Origin: Calycina herbarum
Taxonomy: Eukaryota > Ascomycota > Leotiomycetes > Helotiales > Pezizellaceae
Length of the DNA stretch: 64,000 nucleotides
Assembly (NCBI GenBank): GCA_001414485.1
Contig: LLEY01000176.1
Location: forward strand, 57,048 to 121,047
Direction of reading: 5' to 3'
Shown: piece after piece, positions 22,588 through 34,201 of the stretch
Numbering within the stretch: the stretch's first letter is position 1
Layout of the letters: each line of letters opens with the position of its first letter
Made by a program: the position numbers and the translations under genes
The notes under the pieces: model-generated
The model's database searches: none
What the model was told of the DNA's origin: nothing
The model's input: the letters and a program-made list of their open reading frames with translations, nothing else

Positions 22588-24771
22588 ATGAAGACAGCAA
22601 AGGCAGCTCCCTCCGACCTCTCGTCGAGTCGCCGGGCACAACCCGTCCGCCAGACACGAGTCAATCCTCCACGATCCTCAATCCCAAATTCCAGACCCTT
22701 TGGACCGCGAGGGTCCCTCAACGGTGGGCTGGAAGAGAAGGACATCGAAATCTTCCCAGCGATCACCCATTTTGCCGATGCCATAACTGCCCTTCCCAAG
22801 GAGCTTATGCGACACTTTACGCTGCTCAAGGAAGTCGATGCGAAGATTTTTGGCCCGGAAGAAGACCTAGGAACACTTGTCAACGCTGCGCTGAACACCC
22901 CTCTAGCAGAAAGGAGACCCCAGGTCGACACGCAGCACAACCATGGACCATCATCCACGGCGATGAGTGCCCAGGGCAGTACCAATGGCTCAATCGTAAA
23001 TGGTCATCCTGCCTCAGTGGCCTCCGTCCCGGATGCTGATGTGTCGAATTCTGCGATCATGGCGTACGATCCCGCCAACATCCCTCGTCGACAAGTCTTC
23101 CAGCACTGTGCCTTTACGATGCAAAACATGCTAGTCTCGCTCGACGAAAAGAACCACGTTATATCTACGGCCGCAGAAGCACTCAGCAAGCAGCTAGCTC
23201 GAATCGACGATTGCTTCCCCTACATCGAACTCGAAATCAGCGAGGAGGCGCGATATGGTAGCACCACACATTGGGCATATCCAGAGAATCGGTTGGGAAA
23301 AGCTGCCGCAACCAATTCGTCACGACGAGATGTTGCGCCGGTCAATACACTGTCTGCGGCAGCCCAAGCGCTGGCAGACGAAGCGGCCCAGAGAAGTGAG
23401 ACGAGGAAGCAGGCCCTGCTTGATAAGAAGAAGAACCACCATAAAACGCACGCAGAATCCGATTTCGACGATCACCATGAGAACAGACCAAAGGAAAAGA
23501 AGGTTCACGGAAACAGCAAGGTTCGGAAAGCAGCAGAAACGCCCTCGAGTGTCGGACTGGGTATTACAAATGGTGCAACAACAAATGGGCATGCGCCAAA
23601 ACGTCGGAAAGTCGAAAAAGGCCCTTCTGGTGGTGTGGTTATGGAAAGAGCTCTGAGTGGAGTGTTTGGCACAAATAGTACAGCGACGAAGGGCAAGGCA
23701 GCGAGCCCAAGAGAAACTCCAGGTCCAGATGGCCCAAAGAAGAAGCCAAGAGGAGCAGCAGCAGCAAATGGACAGCCCAGGAAAAGGTACGTTATGAATA
23801 GTCAATACCCAGGTCAATTCTCTAACAACTTGCAGAAACAATACGGTAACGGCAATGTCTCCATCGCTCGCTTCCTCCCCCATTCGAAGTACCTTCCCGG
23901 ACTTGAAAGCTTTAGAAAAAGCAACCCCGCCTCCTACAAATGGTGCCCGACCATCGACATCACGAGCAAGGCAGAACTCTACACACTCTTTGGCGGAAAC
24001 GGCTCGACAAAGACAAGAGTCCGTGGCATCGAATAAGCAAAATGGAAACTCTACGAGTAGTCTCGAAGTTGCAGCTACCTCGACTACCAATGGGCGAATT
24101 ATTCCGGAGGTCAAGCCAGTAGCTGCTAAAGAAGCCGTTTCGAATTCAGAACCTGTGGTTGACGAAGTTGAAAAGAACGGAGCTGGAGAACTAGAGAGGG
24201 TTGTGCCTAGTATTCGGAGAGAAAGTATACCCAAGCGAGAGGAACCCGAGATCAATGGAGGAGCTGTTCAATCATTACAGATAGCAACAATAGTAACGAC
24301 GAAAAGTGGTCGAGCCAGCAAGCCATCGACTCCTGCCATGCCTTCGTTTCCCGACCCTCCACGATCACGATCTTCTCGAAATGCCTTGGATAACACGTCG
24401 AACAAGAGAAGCCATAAGAAAGGGGCCGGCGCAGCAGCGCAACTCATCGCGCAACAAAACCTCGAATTGGATGATAACTCTAGTAATCTGCAAGAGGAAG
24501 AGGATGACGAAGAGATTGGAGCGGATGAACCTACGTATTGTTATTGTAATGGAGTCAGTTATGGGGAGATGGTTGCGTGTGATGCGAATGGATGCGCCAA
24601 GGAGTGGTTCCATCTCGAGTGTGCTGGTTTGAAGGTTGCGCCCAGAGGTAATGGTAAGCTCACCTTGATCATTTTCTGTGTCGTTATGTTGGCTAATCTT
24701 TGGGGATAGCGAAATGGTATTGCAACGAGTGCAAGGAGAAACTGAAGACGAAACGGTTCAACAGCCGATAA
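22588..24771 (+). CDS. ING-family PHD-finger protein (histone acetylation/deacetylation complex subunit)
   Basis: Three exons: 22588-23786, 23836-24653 and 24710-24771 (692 aa). Residues about 50-235 form the ING N-terminal helical domain (ITHFADAITALPKELMRHF; LVSLDEKNHVISTAAEAL). A long disordered middle contains a nuclear localisation signal PKRRKV. The C-terminal PHD finger starts at TYCYCNGVSYGEMVACD and contains WFHLECAGL and KWYCNEC, with the zinc ligands C-C-C-C-H-C-C-C all present. This PHD reads H3K4me3 in the family. Yeast relatives sit in NuA4 (Yng2), Rpd3L (Pho23) or NuA3 (Yng1); which one applies here is unclear. The last intron splits the finger just before KWYC, and the splice restores the motif exactly. 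Confidence 0.88.
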
Positions 24772-27756
24772 TGAACATACAAAATTCGACGCCCCACAAG
24801 TGTATGTGGGATGAAACGGTATATGGGTTGGGTTGGTGGCGCATGGTGTAATCCTGGACTTCTGTTTTTCATTTCAATTGGGGGAGGAGTTTGACTGAGT
24901 AAGAGAGAAATTCATCTCTTGGTATTATGGTGGGGTTGGGTTATCTTCGAGTTGCTGGATATAGGTGGTGTTTTATCTCTCCTGAAATATCTCCGTGGTG
25001 CCGTGCGGAGTAGGGGGAAATTCTGTTTGTTTGGGACATGGTTCTTTCTACTCGTCGGATCTCGGTTCTCGCTGGGATGGAAGCGATTGATGGGATTCGG
25101 ATTGGCGTCTCGCGATGACAAAAATAGACCTTGTTTTGTTTTTGGTTGTCCATACTCGGAAGTTAGACGCTTGATATCTTTAATTTCATGGCATTGTTAA
25201 CTCGATGATTGGAGATGCGATGGTGATGAGAGAGATATCTTGACTTCAGAGATGAACACTAAAGATGATAACCAACTTCGACGGTCTCGGAAGATCAAAA
25301 GACGGGATAGAAAGATAACATTACGTCAGATGGCTGTGCCCTGGTACAGTCACCACCACTTGTGGGCGGTACATAGTTGTACTGGTATGACCTGGTGATA
25401 CGGGTACAACGAGATGGCCATGCTTAAAACTGGAGTGGCAAGATTGTATCCCGAACTCCAAAGTCCAAACTTCAAACTTCGAACAGTGATGACCAGATTT
25501 TCAACTGTGAATGACCCGTGGCTGGAGACAACTGGGCGAGCGAGGCGAAGTTTGGTCCACCTTGTGCAATGTGCGAGAAGGGACGGGTGGGAACAATCGA
25601 AAGTATTATCTGAGAAAGGATGGGAGGATTGAAGATGTCCTGGTCTTCTCGAATAATATTTTGATTTATACCACAGGATTCGGTAAATGGGTGTGTAATG
25701 TGCGAGGAGAGTTGGAAGAATTGGAAGTATTATCTGATAGTTTAGAAGAGAATTAGAGGGGAGATATCTGAATTCTCTTCAATATTTTCAATAATATTTC
25801 TTTTCATCTCGGAGCCTTGCTAACCAGAGGGAGACCGACAGCCTTACTCGTGAGTAGGCTTGCGTCGGGCGAAGGAGACTCGAAAATACACGCACACTTG
25901 GGCGATGGTGGAAAAACAATATAAAAAGCATGCAGAAGAAAGGCGCCACCTCTATATCTCTTCTCCTTTTCTTTTTCTCGCCCTTCTTATCTTGTTCTTG
26001 CCTTGCCATCCCACACGCTTCCCGAAGATTCCAAACCTAACAGCACACGCACACTTGGGCGCATGTTGGCATTTGAGCTTCAAGGAAACAGGAAACCCAG
26101 TATAAAAAGCATTTGAAAGAAACATGCCACTTCCATATCTCTTCTCTTTTTCTTTTCCTCGCCCTTCTTATCTCGTCGTCTCCTTCCCGTCTTCTATTCT
26201 TTGATGGAGGCACTTCTCAGCACCACTGTAGCCGGGCAACTTTGCCATACACCGCTCCTCTACACAAAAAACAAAGATCGTGACTTGCAGAGACTGGTGG
26301 TGGTTTTCTCGTGTGAGTCATTCAGGTTGTTTGGTTTGTGAAGGAGCGAAGAGAGGGGATCCACATCAAGTTTGAGTTTGGGATTTCCAAAAAGATCCAC
26401 GTGAGCAGAATCCGGGGATCCGTATCTAAGCGGGTCATCAAGGTTGCGATCTCGGCTGCCATTTCCCTTGAAGACGTTTTTCCCCTGGAAAATAGCGTCA
26501 CGATGTCACGATGCACGTTTTCTTGGTGAAGACAACCATGTCTTTGGGATCTGATGTTTGTGCTGTGCGGTGCTGACTGTAATTGACCCCGGATACAAGG
26601 CTCATTTGTTTATGAGGTAATGCAGGGCCAATGGCAGGACGAGATGCCGTAATAATAATGAATTTCCCATATGGAGGATGTTTGTTGAGGTTGCATAAAG
26701 CTGCTTGGCGGCGGCTGTGATCACGAGTTTGGTCGTGTTTCTCCGCTACAACTCCGGTCCAGGTGGTTGGGTCTTGACTCCAACACCTCAACTTCTTTTT
26801 CTTCCGCTAAGGAAAGAGGATCCTGTATGGGATTTCGGGCGTGTACCTGAAGACCTGTCATCCAGTGTGCCTGGTGCTACGCAAGCCGAATTCCGGAGTT
26901 CAGGATTTTGAGAGGACTTCTTCAAGAGATTACTCCATTGGTTTGCCTTGATGGGGCTCTTTGCCTCTTGCCTCTTGCCTCTTGCCTCTTGCCTCCTGGA
27001 CAACTTGACAATTACGGAGGCTAGGGAGACTACGGAGACTACGGAGACTACGGAGAGTACCCAATGCTCTTCTCTTGCTTAAAAGACCCCTTCGTACCCT
27101 CCGTTGCAACTTTCGTCGTAAGTTTCAAACGGTAAATTCATTCATTAATAAACAGCTGCATATTTTGTCCTCCCAACATTGAAACCGAGCCTCTTCTCCG
27201 CATTGCTCATCCTCCCAAGCTCTTACGACACCAAGCAGCCGTCCAGCAACAACCTTGACCGCACCTTCGACCAGCATCCTATTATTCATTATTCATTATT
27301 CATCGATAGCCAGTCTATACCAGTCTGGGGAAAGACAAAGACGAGGTTCCGTTGTTGGCACACCTCTTCCCCGCATAGCCGCAACAGTTTCCTTGACTAA
27401 AGTCGAGGGCTCGAGAGGATTTCGTGACAAAGAGTTTGCTTGAGAGTGCACCAGAGTGCACCCAACGAGGCAAGAATTGTGATATTGGATGATTAGACTT
27501 TCTCCTCCTTGCATCTCGTCTCCTCTCGTCTCATCCCATCACATCCTTCTGCATTGTCATCTACTCACTCATTCCCTCCTCTATCTGCTGCTTGGCCGTG
27601 ACAAACACCACCACCAGATCACGTTTTGCCCATCCTTTGCCTTCTTGCCGGTCGAGTATAAAGAAGTCGGCTCTGCCCTTTGAGAAAATCTTTTCCAGGA
27701 AAAAGAAAGAGATTTTTTCTCACCAAACAATCTCATTCACCCAGCCGCCTTTGACC
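24772..27756. other. Long intergenic region (about 3 kb) with duplicated promoter-like blocks and microsatellites
   Basis: No convincing coding region. It holds a pair of promoter-like blocks (25888-25996 and 26045-26174), a (ttgcctc)n run at 26961-26997 and (ggagactac)n at 27025-27055. The last 500 bp before 27757 are CT-rich, as in a long 5' leader. Antisense open frames are without splice context. Confidence 0.5.
25888..26174 (+). repeat. Imperfect direct repeat with TATA and CT-rich tract
   Basis: Both copies start acacgcacacttgggcg (25888 and 26045), carry tataaaaagcat, a CCA-CT-atatctcttctc block and end cgcccttcttatct. The offset is 157 bp. Each looks like a core promoter plus pyrimidine tract, but no start codon with a usable frame follows within 500 bp. 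Confidence 0.7.
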
Positions 27757-29941
27757 ATGCTGCCTTCTCTACCCGCCAACGCCAACCGGCGGGTCGTGAA
27801 TGCCAACCCGCCCACCGCCACAACTCCTTTCTCTCCCAACAACCCACCTTGCCACAACCCTTTTCACAACAAACGCAAGCACTCCATCGTTAACATCATG
27901 GATCGAGCCGATCGTACGAGCTTTTCCTCCATCAAAGAAGGAGATGGAGGCATCGCGCAAACCTTTACCACCACCAAGACGTCCAGCTATCTCAGCCGAG
28001 TTTATGACGCCCGCGCCGACGAGGAAGCGATTCAGGACGGATTTATTACTCCCCCAGAAGGCTTGCCAGCGCTTCAGACGCAACTGCAACTGCAACAAGT
28101 CGTTCAACAACCGCAACCCGATGTTCTCCATTCTTACGTGTGTCCCTGCGATGGCTTCCAAGGATGGAAGGGTATCAACCTCAAAGGAAAGATGGCGAGC
28201 AAGAGCTACGGAGATTTGAGAGCTCTAGGCCATCGATGGGCATGGGAAAGCACGACTAGTCCTGCTGAATTAGCATCAACAACGATGACAACCATTCAAC
28301 CTCTGCCGGCCAAAATCGAAGGCCAATATCCCCCTGGCCAGGCGCCCATCGAGTGTTTGCCAATGGAACTACTAAGTAAGTGCCCATTTGATACCCCCTT
28401 TTGAAACAGAACATGCAACTTCTCACGTCTAGATTTTCTGTCGACGGAAAATTTGAAAATAAACTGTCCCATTTTGCCACCAACATGTGGTCACATGACA
28501 GTCGTGAGCTTCAATCTCCTGATATATGCACTCTTCCATGCATTGGCTAACTATTACAGGTGCTATCATTGACCAGTTGGCCATTGATATCCCTCCCAAT
28601 GGATTTACAGCACGAAACGTCGATTTGATGTCCCTCTTGCTCACATCTCGAGGAATGCATTCAGCAACCTTGGCTACTCTGTACAACAACATTACCATTC
28701 CACACTCCCGGATTTTCCGCAAGTTTCTTTCTCACGTTGCGGAGCACCCAGCTTTGGGAACGATTGTGCGACGACTTGACTTTTCCCACTTCAACCCCAC
28801 CGGTGCTGGCATGACAGCGAGGGAGCGGGCTCAAACTCTGAACCTCATCCCAGCTACCTTGCTTCAATGTCTAAAGCTCACGCTAAACCTGCGAGAGTTC
28901 TTGGCTCAGGAGCATATCGATGATGACCTTGATGCCAATGTCATCAAGACTCTTCTTTGTGATCTTCCAAAATTAAAGGCGCTTGATTTGTGCGCATGCT
29001 CCTCCAGCCAGTTCAAGGAGGCATTTACCTCGGTCATCGATGCTCAGCCATCTCCTCTACCTGAGATCTTACCAATTACTAGACTCAGTCTCCATGAGTG
29101 TGCTGTTCTGCCTTCGTCCACCTATTCCACTCTTCTCCCACGACTTCCTCATCTCACCCATCTCGATGTTGCTCATACCCGCATCACAGACGGTGCCCTC
29201 GCTTCCATTCCTTTGCCTGCTCAATTGACACATTTGAACTTGAGCAAATGCTCCTTCCTCTCTGGAAAAGCAGTTGTTGAATTTCTCACCAACCACCCCG
29301 CTGCCAAGACTCTTCAATATCTGAACTTGGGAATGGATTCCAAGTCCAACGAAATGCTGAGCAGTGAGGATATCGCTGCTCTCCTGCCTGTCTTACCATC
29401 GTCGTTGAAATCCCTCAGTCTCAAGGGAAGCAAGATGGAAGCATCCCACTTACCTCTTCTCCTTCCCTTGACCAAGCATGTCCAAGAACTTGGACTTGGA
29501 CGAAACTTGGTACTTCAAGATCTCTGTCGTCTGTTCGTTCCAGATGAGGATTTAGAACTCGAGGAGCAAATGGCTTGGATTCCCCACACTATGCGTTATA
29601 TCGATGTATCTGATCTCTCTATGGCTCAACTTGATCTCGGAACTCTGCTTGGAAGCCGGTGTCCAATTTTGAAGAGCATCGCTTCGCCGTTGGAGGTTAT
29701 CGAACTTAGCTCGGACCATTTTAAGAGATTGGAGAAAAGCCCGGCTGTCAAACGAGCTGGGTGGACTCTGACAGATGCGGGTCGACGATACTGGTTGGTT
29801 AGAGTTAAGAGCGCCGAAGAACAGGTCGATACTGGCGCTAGAGAGTGGAAGTGGGGTGCCTCTTACTGGGGAATGCGGAAGATTCCTGTTGCGAGAGCAG
29901 AGGTTGGTGGGATGTATGGACATTATATGTTCAAACGATGA
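27757..29941 (+). CDS. Leucine-rich-repeat protein with a probable F-box
   Basis: Two exons: 27757-28375 and 28560-29941 (666 aa); intron gtaagt...ttacag. The frame extends upstream without an ATG, so 27757 is the first possible start. Residues 1-190 are low-complexity and likely disordered. The intron splits IECLPMELLSAIIDQLA, an F-box-like start, followed by LMSLLLTSRGMHSATLATLY. From about residue 290 leucine-rich repeats follow with LKALDLCACSS, LTHLDVAHTRITD, LTHLNLSKCSFLSG, LQYLNLGMD and LKSLSLKGSKM. F-box LRR proteins usually select substrates for SCF ubiquitin ligases. The F-box call is inference from position and pattern. The C-terminus is aromatic-rich (EWKWGASYWGMRK), which I do not recognise. 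Confidence 0.75.
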
Positions 29942-30911
29942 GCACCAGAACCACCTTCGACTTTCGACGATTCACGACGAGCCTTTTCTGTTGAGTGGCA
30001 AGCCTTTTTTTGTCTGTGGCTGACATTTCAAAGATTCATATTCTCACTTTTCGATTTCCACGACTTCCCAGCATAGCAAGCACGGCGTTTTTTTATTTTT
30101 TACTTGCATTGCATGATGGCGTTGTCTGTTTGTCTTTTTATTTTGTTTTATCTCTTTCCTTTCTTGTAATGAACGACCTCTCTACTCTATGAACGAAAAA
30201 AATACCCAGGAGGACATTTGGATGATTTTTGGCGAGCAGCAAGCATTATACCATCAAAATTTTCTCTCTTGGAGTACTAGCATAGCGTTAATTGAAAAAA
30301 GCATTAAAATATTTGTTGGCGCGTTTTTGATTTTTAGCTATGGCGTTTCTCGTTTTTTTTTGTCTTTCTTGGAGGACATTTTTGTTTCTATTTTCTCTAT
30401 TGGTTGGAGCTTTACAGGTGGGACTAGGAGTGAAGTGATTGGAGGAAGGAGTGTAAATACAGGAGATGTGAAGATAGGTAGTGAAAAAAAACTTAAGAAA
30501 ATCTAATTTCAAGATTGTTGTGAGAGAGTTTCCTATCTACGAGGGGATGTATCTCATGTTGCTAGTATAGAGCTTGATAAAAGGCTAGATCTTTTACAAG
30601 TTTCATCAAATTCCCGTTCAGGGTAGGTAGCGAGTACCCGATGGCATCATGTCCAGCTGAGGTGAAGAGGTGAACCTTGGAACCTTGGACAACCCTGCAG
30701 CGATCCCCGCAACCTAGTTCCCTGCCCTCGGGGCGCATTGCATACTGGACTTTAATCACTTTAATTGTGCTACTCTCCCCCTCTCTTGGACAACACATCC
30801 TCTCCTTCCCTCTCGTTTTTCGTCCATTAAATCAATCGATCGATCCAACATCTTCTCTACCTTGTCCTTTCCTGATAACAAGTTTGAGGGTTAGAGTTAG
30901 GGTTAGGCAAG
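29942..30911. other. Intergenic region with a telomere-like motif before the Smr gene
   Basis: The first half is T-rich 3' UTR. gagggttagagttagggttagg at 30886-30907 contains two TTAGGG-type units with one variant and ends 4 bp before the ATG at 30912 (see the telobox entry). No coding region is seen. Confidence 0.5.
30886..30907 (+). promoter_or_regulatory. Telobox-like motif
   Basis: Three tandem GGTTAG-like hexamers (the middle one varied) lie at the extreme 5' end of the Smr gene leader. Teloboxes bind Myb-type telomere or general regulatory factors in yeasts and filamentous fungi. Whether this one is used is inference. Confidence 0.5.
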
Positions 30912-31865
30912 ATGGCGGCAAATATTGCAATGGATGACATGGCCAGTCCTCGAGGTAAGTCGCATCGCGTCGCAACCAAAATAAACACAAGCCAGGCAAG
31001 TCAATCCACGACTAACCACATCTTTGTCTTCTAGCCTTCAACCACTCCCAATCCCAAGATGCCGAAGCCGAATACGACCGTCTCCGCGACCTGGCGCGCG
31101 CCGAAGCCAACAGGAAGAATTGGGAGGGCATGAAGGCATACAATAAACAAGCTTCGGATTACATATTTCGAGAGAATAATGCCAATGGGAGGGTTCCCGA
31201 GGATACGATTGATTTGCATGGACAGTTTGTTAAGGAGGCGGAACAGATTGTGCAGCAGAGGATTAGATATGCGCAGCAGCAGGGACAGAGTCATTTGCAT
31301 GTGTATGTTTTCCCCTACTGGCTGGCCGGTCGGAGAGGGTTCTGGGTTAGGTTGGGGGTTGGGTCAAGTTAGGAGGCTGATCGGAAGGGAATTGGGGTTG
31401 GCAATTGGAATTGGGGCTAATGAAGATACTTGTAGGATTGTGGGCAAGGGAAACCATTCCGTGAATCACGTTCAGAAGATCAAACCCGCCGTGGAGGAGG
31501 TATGTCGCGATTTGGGCTTGCAGTATAATACGGAGGCAAATGCGGGGATGATTTATATCAATCTTCAAGGTGGAGCGGCGGTTCCTCCTCATGGTTATCA
31601 ACCTCCGACTCAGCCTCATGGGAATCAAGGACAACAACATGGTGGGCAGCAGCAGCATGGCGGTCAACAATATCATGGTGGTGGTCAACAACAAGGTGGG
31701 TATCCTGGCGGTCCACAAACTGGTGGTTATCCTGGGGCTCCGAATCAACATGGGGGACAGAATCAACAACAGAATGGCAATAATAACGATGAGATGGAGA
31801 AGTTGGCTAAGAAGCTTCTTCCTAAGGTTATTAAGAAGTTGGAGGGATGCTGTGTTGTTATGTAG
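30912..31865 (+). CDS. DUF1771-Smr domain protein with a C-terminal CaaX box
   Basis: Three exons: 30912-30954, 31035-31302 and 31436-31865 (246 aa). Residues 20-65 are DUF1771 (EYDRLRDLARAEANRKNWEGM). The Smr domain follows, with DLHGQFVKEAEQIV, then HLHVIVGKGNHS split by the second intron; the GKG loop and the DLHG motif are both intact. Smr domains bind or nick RNA or DNA; yeast relatives act in translation quality control. The C-terminal third is a Q/G-rich, low-complexity stretch (HGGQQ and YPG repeats). The last residues are CCVVM: Cys-Val-Val-Met is a farnesylation CaaX box, and the adjacent Cys could be palmitoylated. A membrane anchor on this family is suggested by sequence but not shown. 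The first exon is only 43 nt. Confidence 0.88.
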
Positions 31866-32589
31866 TTTTTTTAGAACTTACGAGGGCGCGGGGTTGGAGG
31901 GGCATTTTAAAGGTGCATGATGGAAATGGTTTCGGTGGGATTATACCCGGGCAAGATGAATGGCTATTAAGCTGGTTTGGATATGGGGATGCATACGATA
32001 TGGGGATGCTTACGATCAAGGGATGCTCAATATTCGAAGAGTTCAAAGTTCCAAAAGAGACTTAGAGAGGCTGGGTGGATTTGTATATTGCCTTGCACAT
32101 AGAAGGAGGGGTCTTCATTTGACTTTACATAGGTGTGATCCTGGACGCGATAATGCTTGAATTAATGATGATTTTCAGAGTTGCAAAAAATCGTTGTTCG
32201 TCATGATTTCTCTTTCGCATGCCCGTGGTGGATTTCCTGGTAAGCTCACAATGCTCTTTCGAAATGAAAAAGAAAATCTAACTGTTAGCTTTAGCGCTCA
32301 GCAGGGGAATTTCCTTCGGCAATTACCTCTTTTAGACACTGTCGTGGTAGAATGATGACTCGCCAATCAGATCGTGCTTCTCATTTTCCACGCCTCTCTT
32401 GTACTTCTACCTTGATGACAATTTACGCCTCAAAGGCCCAGCTACAAATATCAGAAGATGGAGCGTAAACCTCCTCATATCTTCAATTTTATCTCTTTCA
32501 ACTACCTCTTGTATCGTCTGTATGAGCAGATACCAGAAACGACTGAAAACCATTGAACTCGAGAGCCTTGGAACGACAGACACAGCGTG
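31866..32589. other. Intergenic region
   Basis: Contains a short near-repeat gatatggggatgc (around 31980-32010). Otherwise no gene; this is the promoter of the zinc-cluster regulator. Confidence 0.5.
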
Positions 32590-34201
32590 ATGGAGATGCA
32601 AATGACCTTTGCGGCGTCGGGAGCCACAGAAACAGGCCCCATCATCCCAAAGACCCGAAAATCAAATGGGAAATCAAAAACAGGATGCAACACCTGTCGG
32701 AAACGAAGGATTAAATGTGATGAACTTCGTCCCAACTGTACAAAGTGCAAAACCCAACCTCACGCGTGTGTCTACCCCTCAAAAGCCATCCCGCGTTGGA
32801 AATCCAATGTCTCCTCATTCGCACTTGGCAATACAACTAGAAGCATTGCAGGAAAGGATCCGGATTTTGGACCATATTCGGATATCGAGTCGATTTGGGC
32901 TTATCATGCCGCTAGTCCGGTGAGGATTACTTTGAGGAATAGTAGGGAGGGGGGCTTGGAGGAGGAGAGATGGAAGTTTGATAATATCTCTCTTATGCCT
33001 GAGGAGGTACGACGGAAGTTTAGGACGCAGGATGTGGTTCTGTTGGTTAATTTCGCGGAGAGGACGATGAATGATTTAGTTGGGCCTGCTTCGTTATGGG
33101 GGGAGGTTTTACAACTCGCTTTCTCGGTATGTAGATTCCTTAACACTTGTGGTTTTGTATACTGATATATCTAGCATACCTTCCTCCTCCACGCCATACT
33201 CACGCTATCCGCAAGGCATATCCAGAAAGTCCCTGGTGTGGCGTCCTTGCACGATTACAATTACACCCTCCTTGAAGCCAAACATCTTCAAGTTGCACTT
33301 TCTACTTATCGACCTATGGTACGCCAGGATACGCAGAGCCCCGAGGCTATAATCGCCACCTCTTTCATCCTCTATTTCCACATGTGTTCAGTCCTAGACT
33401 TCGATCCTTTCGCTAAGGTACCGAGGGAAGACACCTCCTTCAAATACCTCCGAGGAATCTGCTCCATCATCACCCAAGGCCCCGACGTAAAATTCAAAAT
33501 CGCCCTCTTCCGCGGTCTCATCACAAAACCCAGGTTCTTCCCCTACTTCCTTACAGAAACAAGTCCCGTCCAAGGACCGGGGAAGTGCTTAATCAATATG
33601 TTGGAGGGATTGAATCCTCTCTCTGACGAGGATCGCGAGATTTATTATAGGAGGATTAGTTCTCTCGCTCCGTATCTTGTTATGTGTACGAAACCGGATA
33701 TGGAGAGGGGAGCGGTGGAGGAGTTGCTTATTGGGTTTAAGAGGTGGCAAGCCCATTGTCCGATGTTGTTTGATGGTTTAGTAAAACGATTTCAGCCTCC
33801 TGCGCTTGTGATTTTGGCGTATTATTATGCGGCTATTGGGGTTACGCTGGCGAGGATGGAGGGGATGTGGTGGTGGAGGGAGAAACCTGAGTTTAGTATG
33901 TTGTTTTCTTTGCCCTTTTTTCTTCTTTTTTTTTTGTTTTGGAATAATGTCTTTTGAACGATACTGATCAAATATAGTTGTGAAGACGATTGCTAAATAC
34001 CTTGGCCCGGAGTGGGAGGTTTATATGCGATGGCCTGTAGATATGGCTGAAATATTCAAGGAGAAGATGATTTTGAAATCGCCGGCGATGGGGATTCCTA
34101 GTTGTCGGGTGAGAGAGGAGATGCAGGAGGGGGTGGAGGCTATGAGGAAGCTTTTGAATATGAAGCATGGTGGGCAATGTGAGCTTGCTTGCTGCACTTA
34201 G
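32590..34201 (+). CDS. Zn(II)2Cys6 fungal transcription factor
   Basis: Three exons: 32590-33126, 33175-33895 and 33978-34201 (493 aa). Residues about 33-61 hold the binuclear zinc cluster CNTCRKRRIKCDELRPNCTKC followed by KTQPHAC, with the C-x2-C-x6-C-x6-C-x2-C-x6-C spacing of the Gal4 family. A fungal-specific regulatory region follows (LLHAILTLSARHI; RRISSLAPY), of the type seen in sterol-uptake and similar regulators. The start chosen is the first ATG of the frame (32590); a GTG just before it is ignored. No coiled-coil is seen directly after the cluster. No adjacent pathway cluster shows what it controls. The last exon is short; a further small exon cannot be excluded. Confidence 0.85.

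Noticed and set aside
22416..22985. 189-codon minus-strand open frame
   Set aside because: Overlaps the ING promoter and first exon antisense; composition follows the sense codons.
23320..24255. 311-codon minus-strand open frame
   Set aside because: It is antisense to the ING/PHD coding exons, has no splice structure and no recognisable domain.
27592..27756. Upstream extension of the F-box/LRR frame
   Set aside because: Begins with TTG and is in a CT-rich leader; first ATG is 27757.
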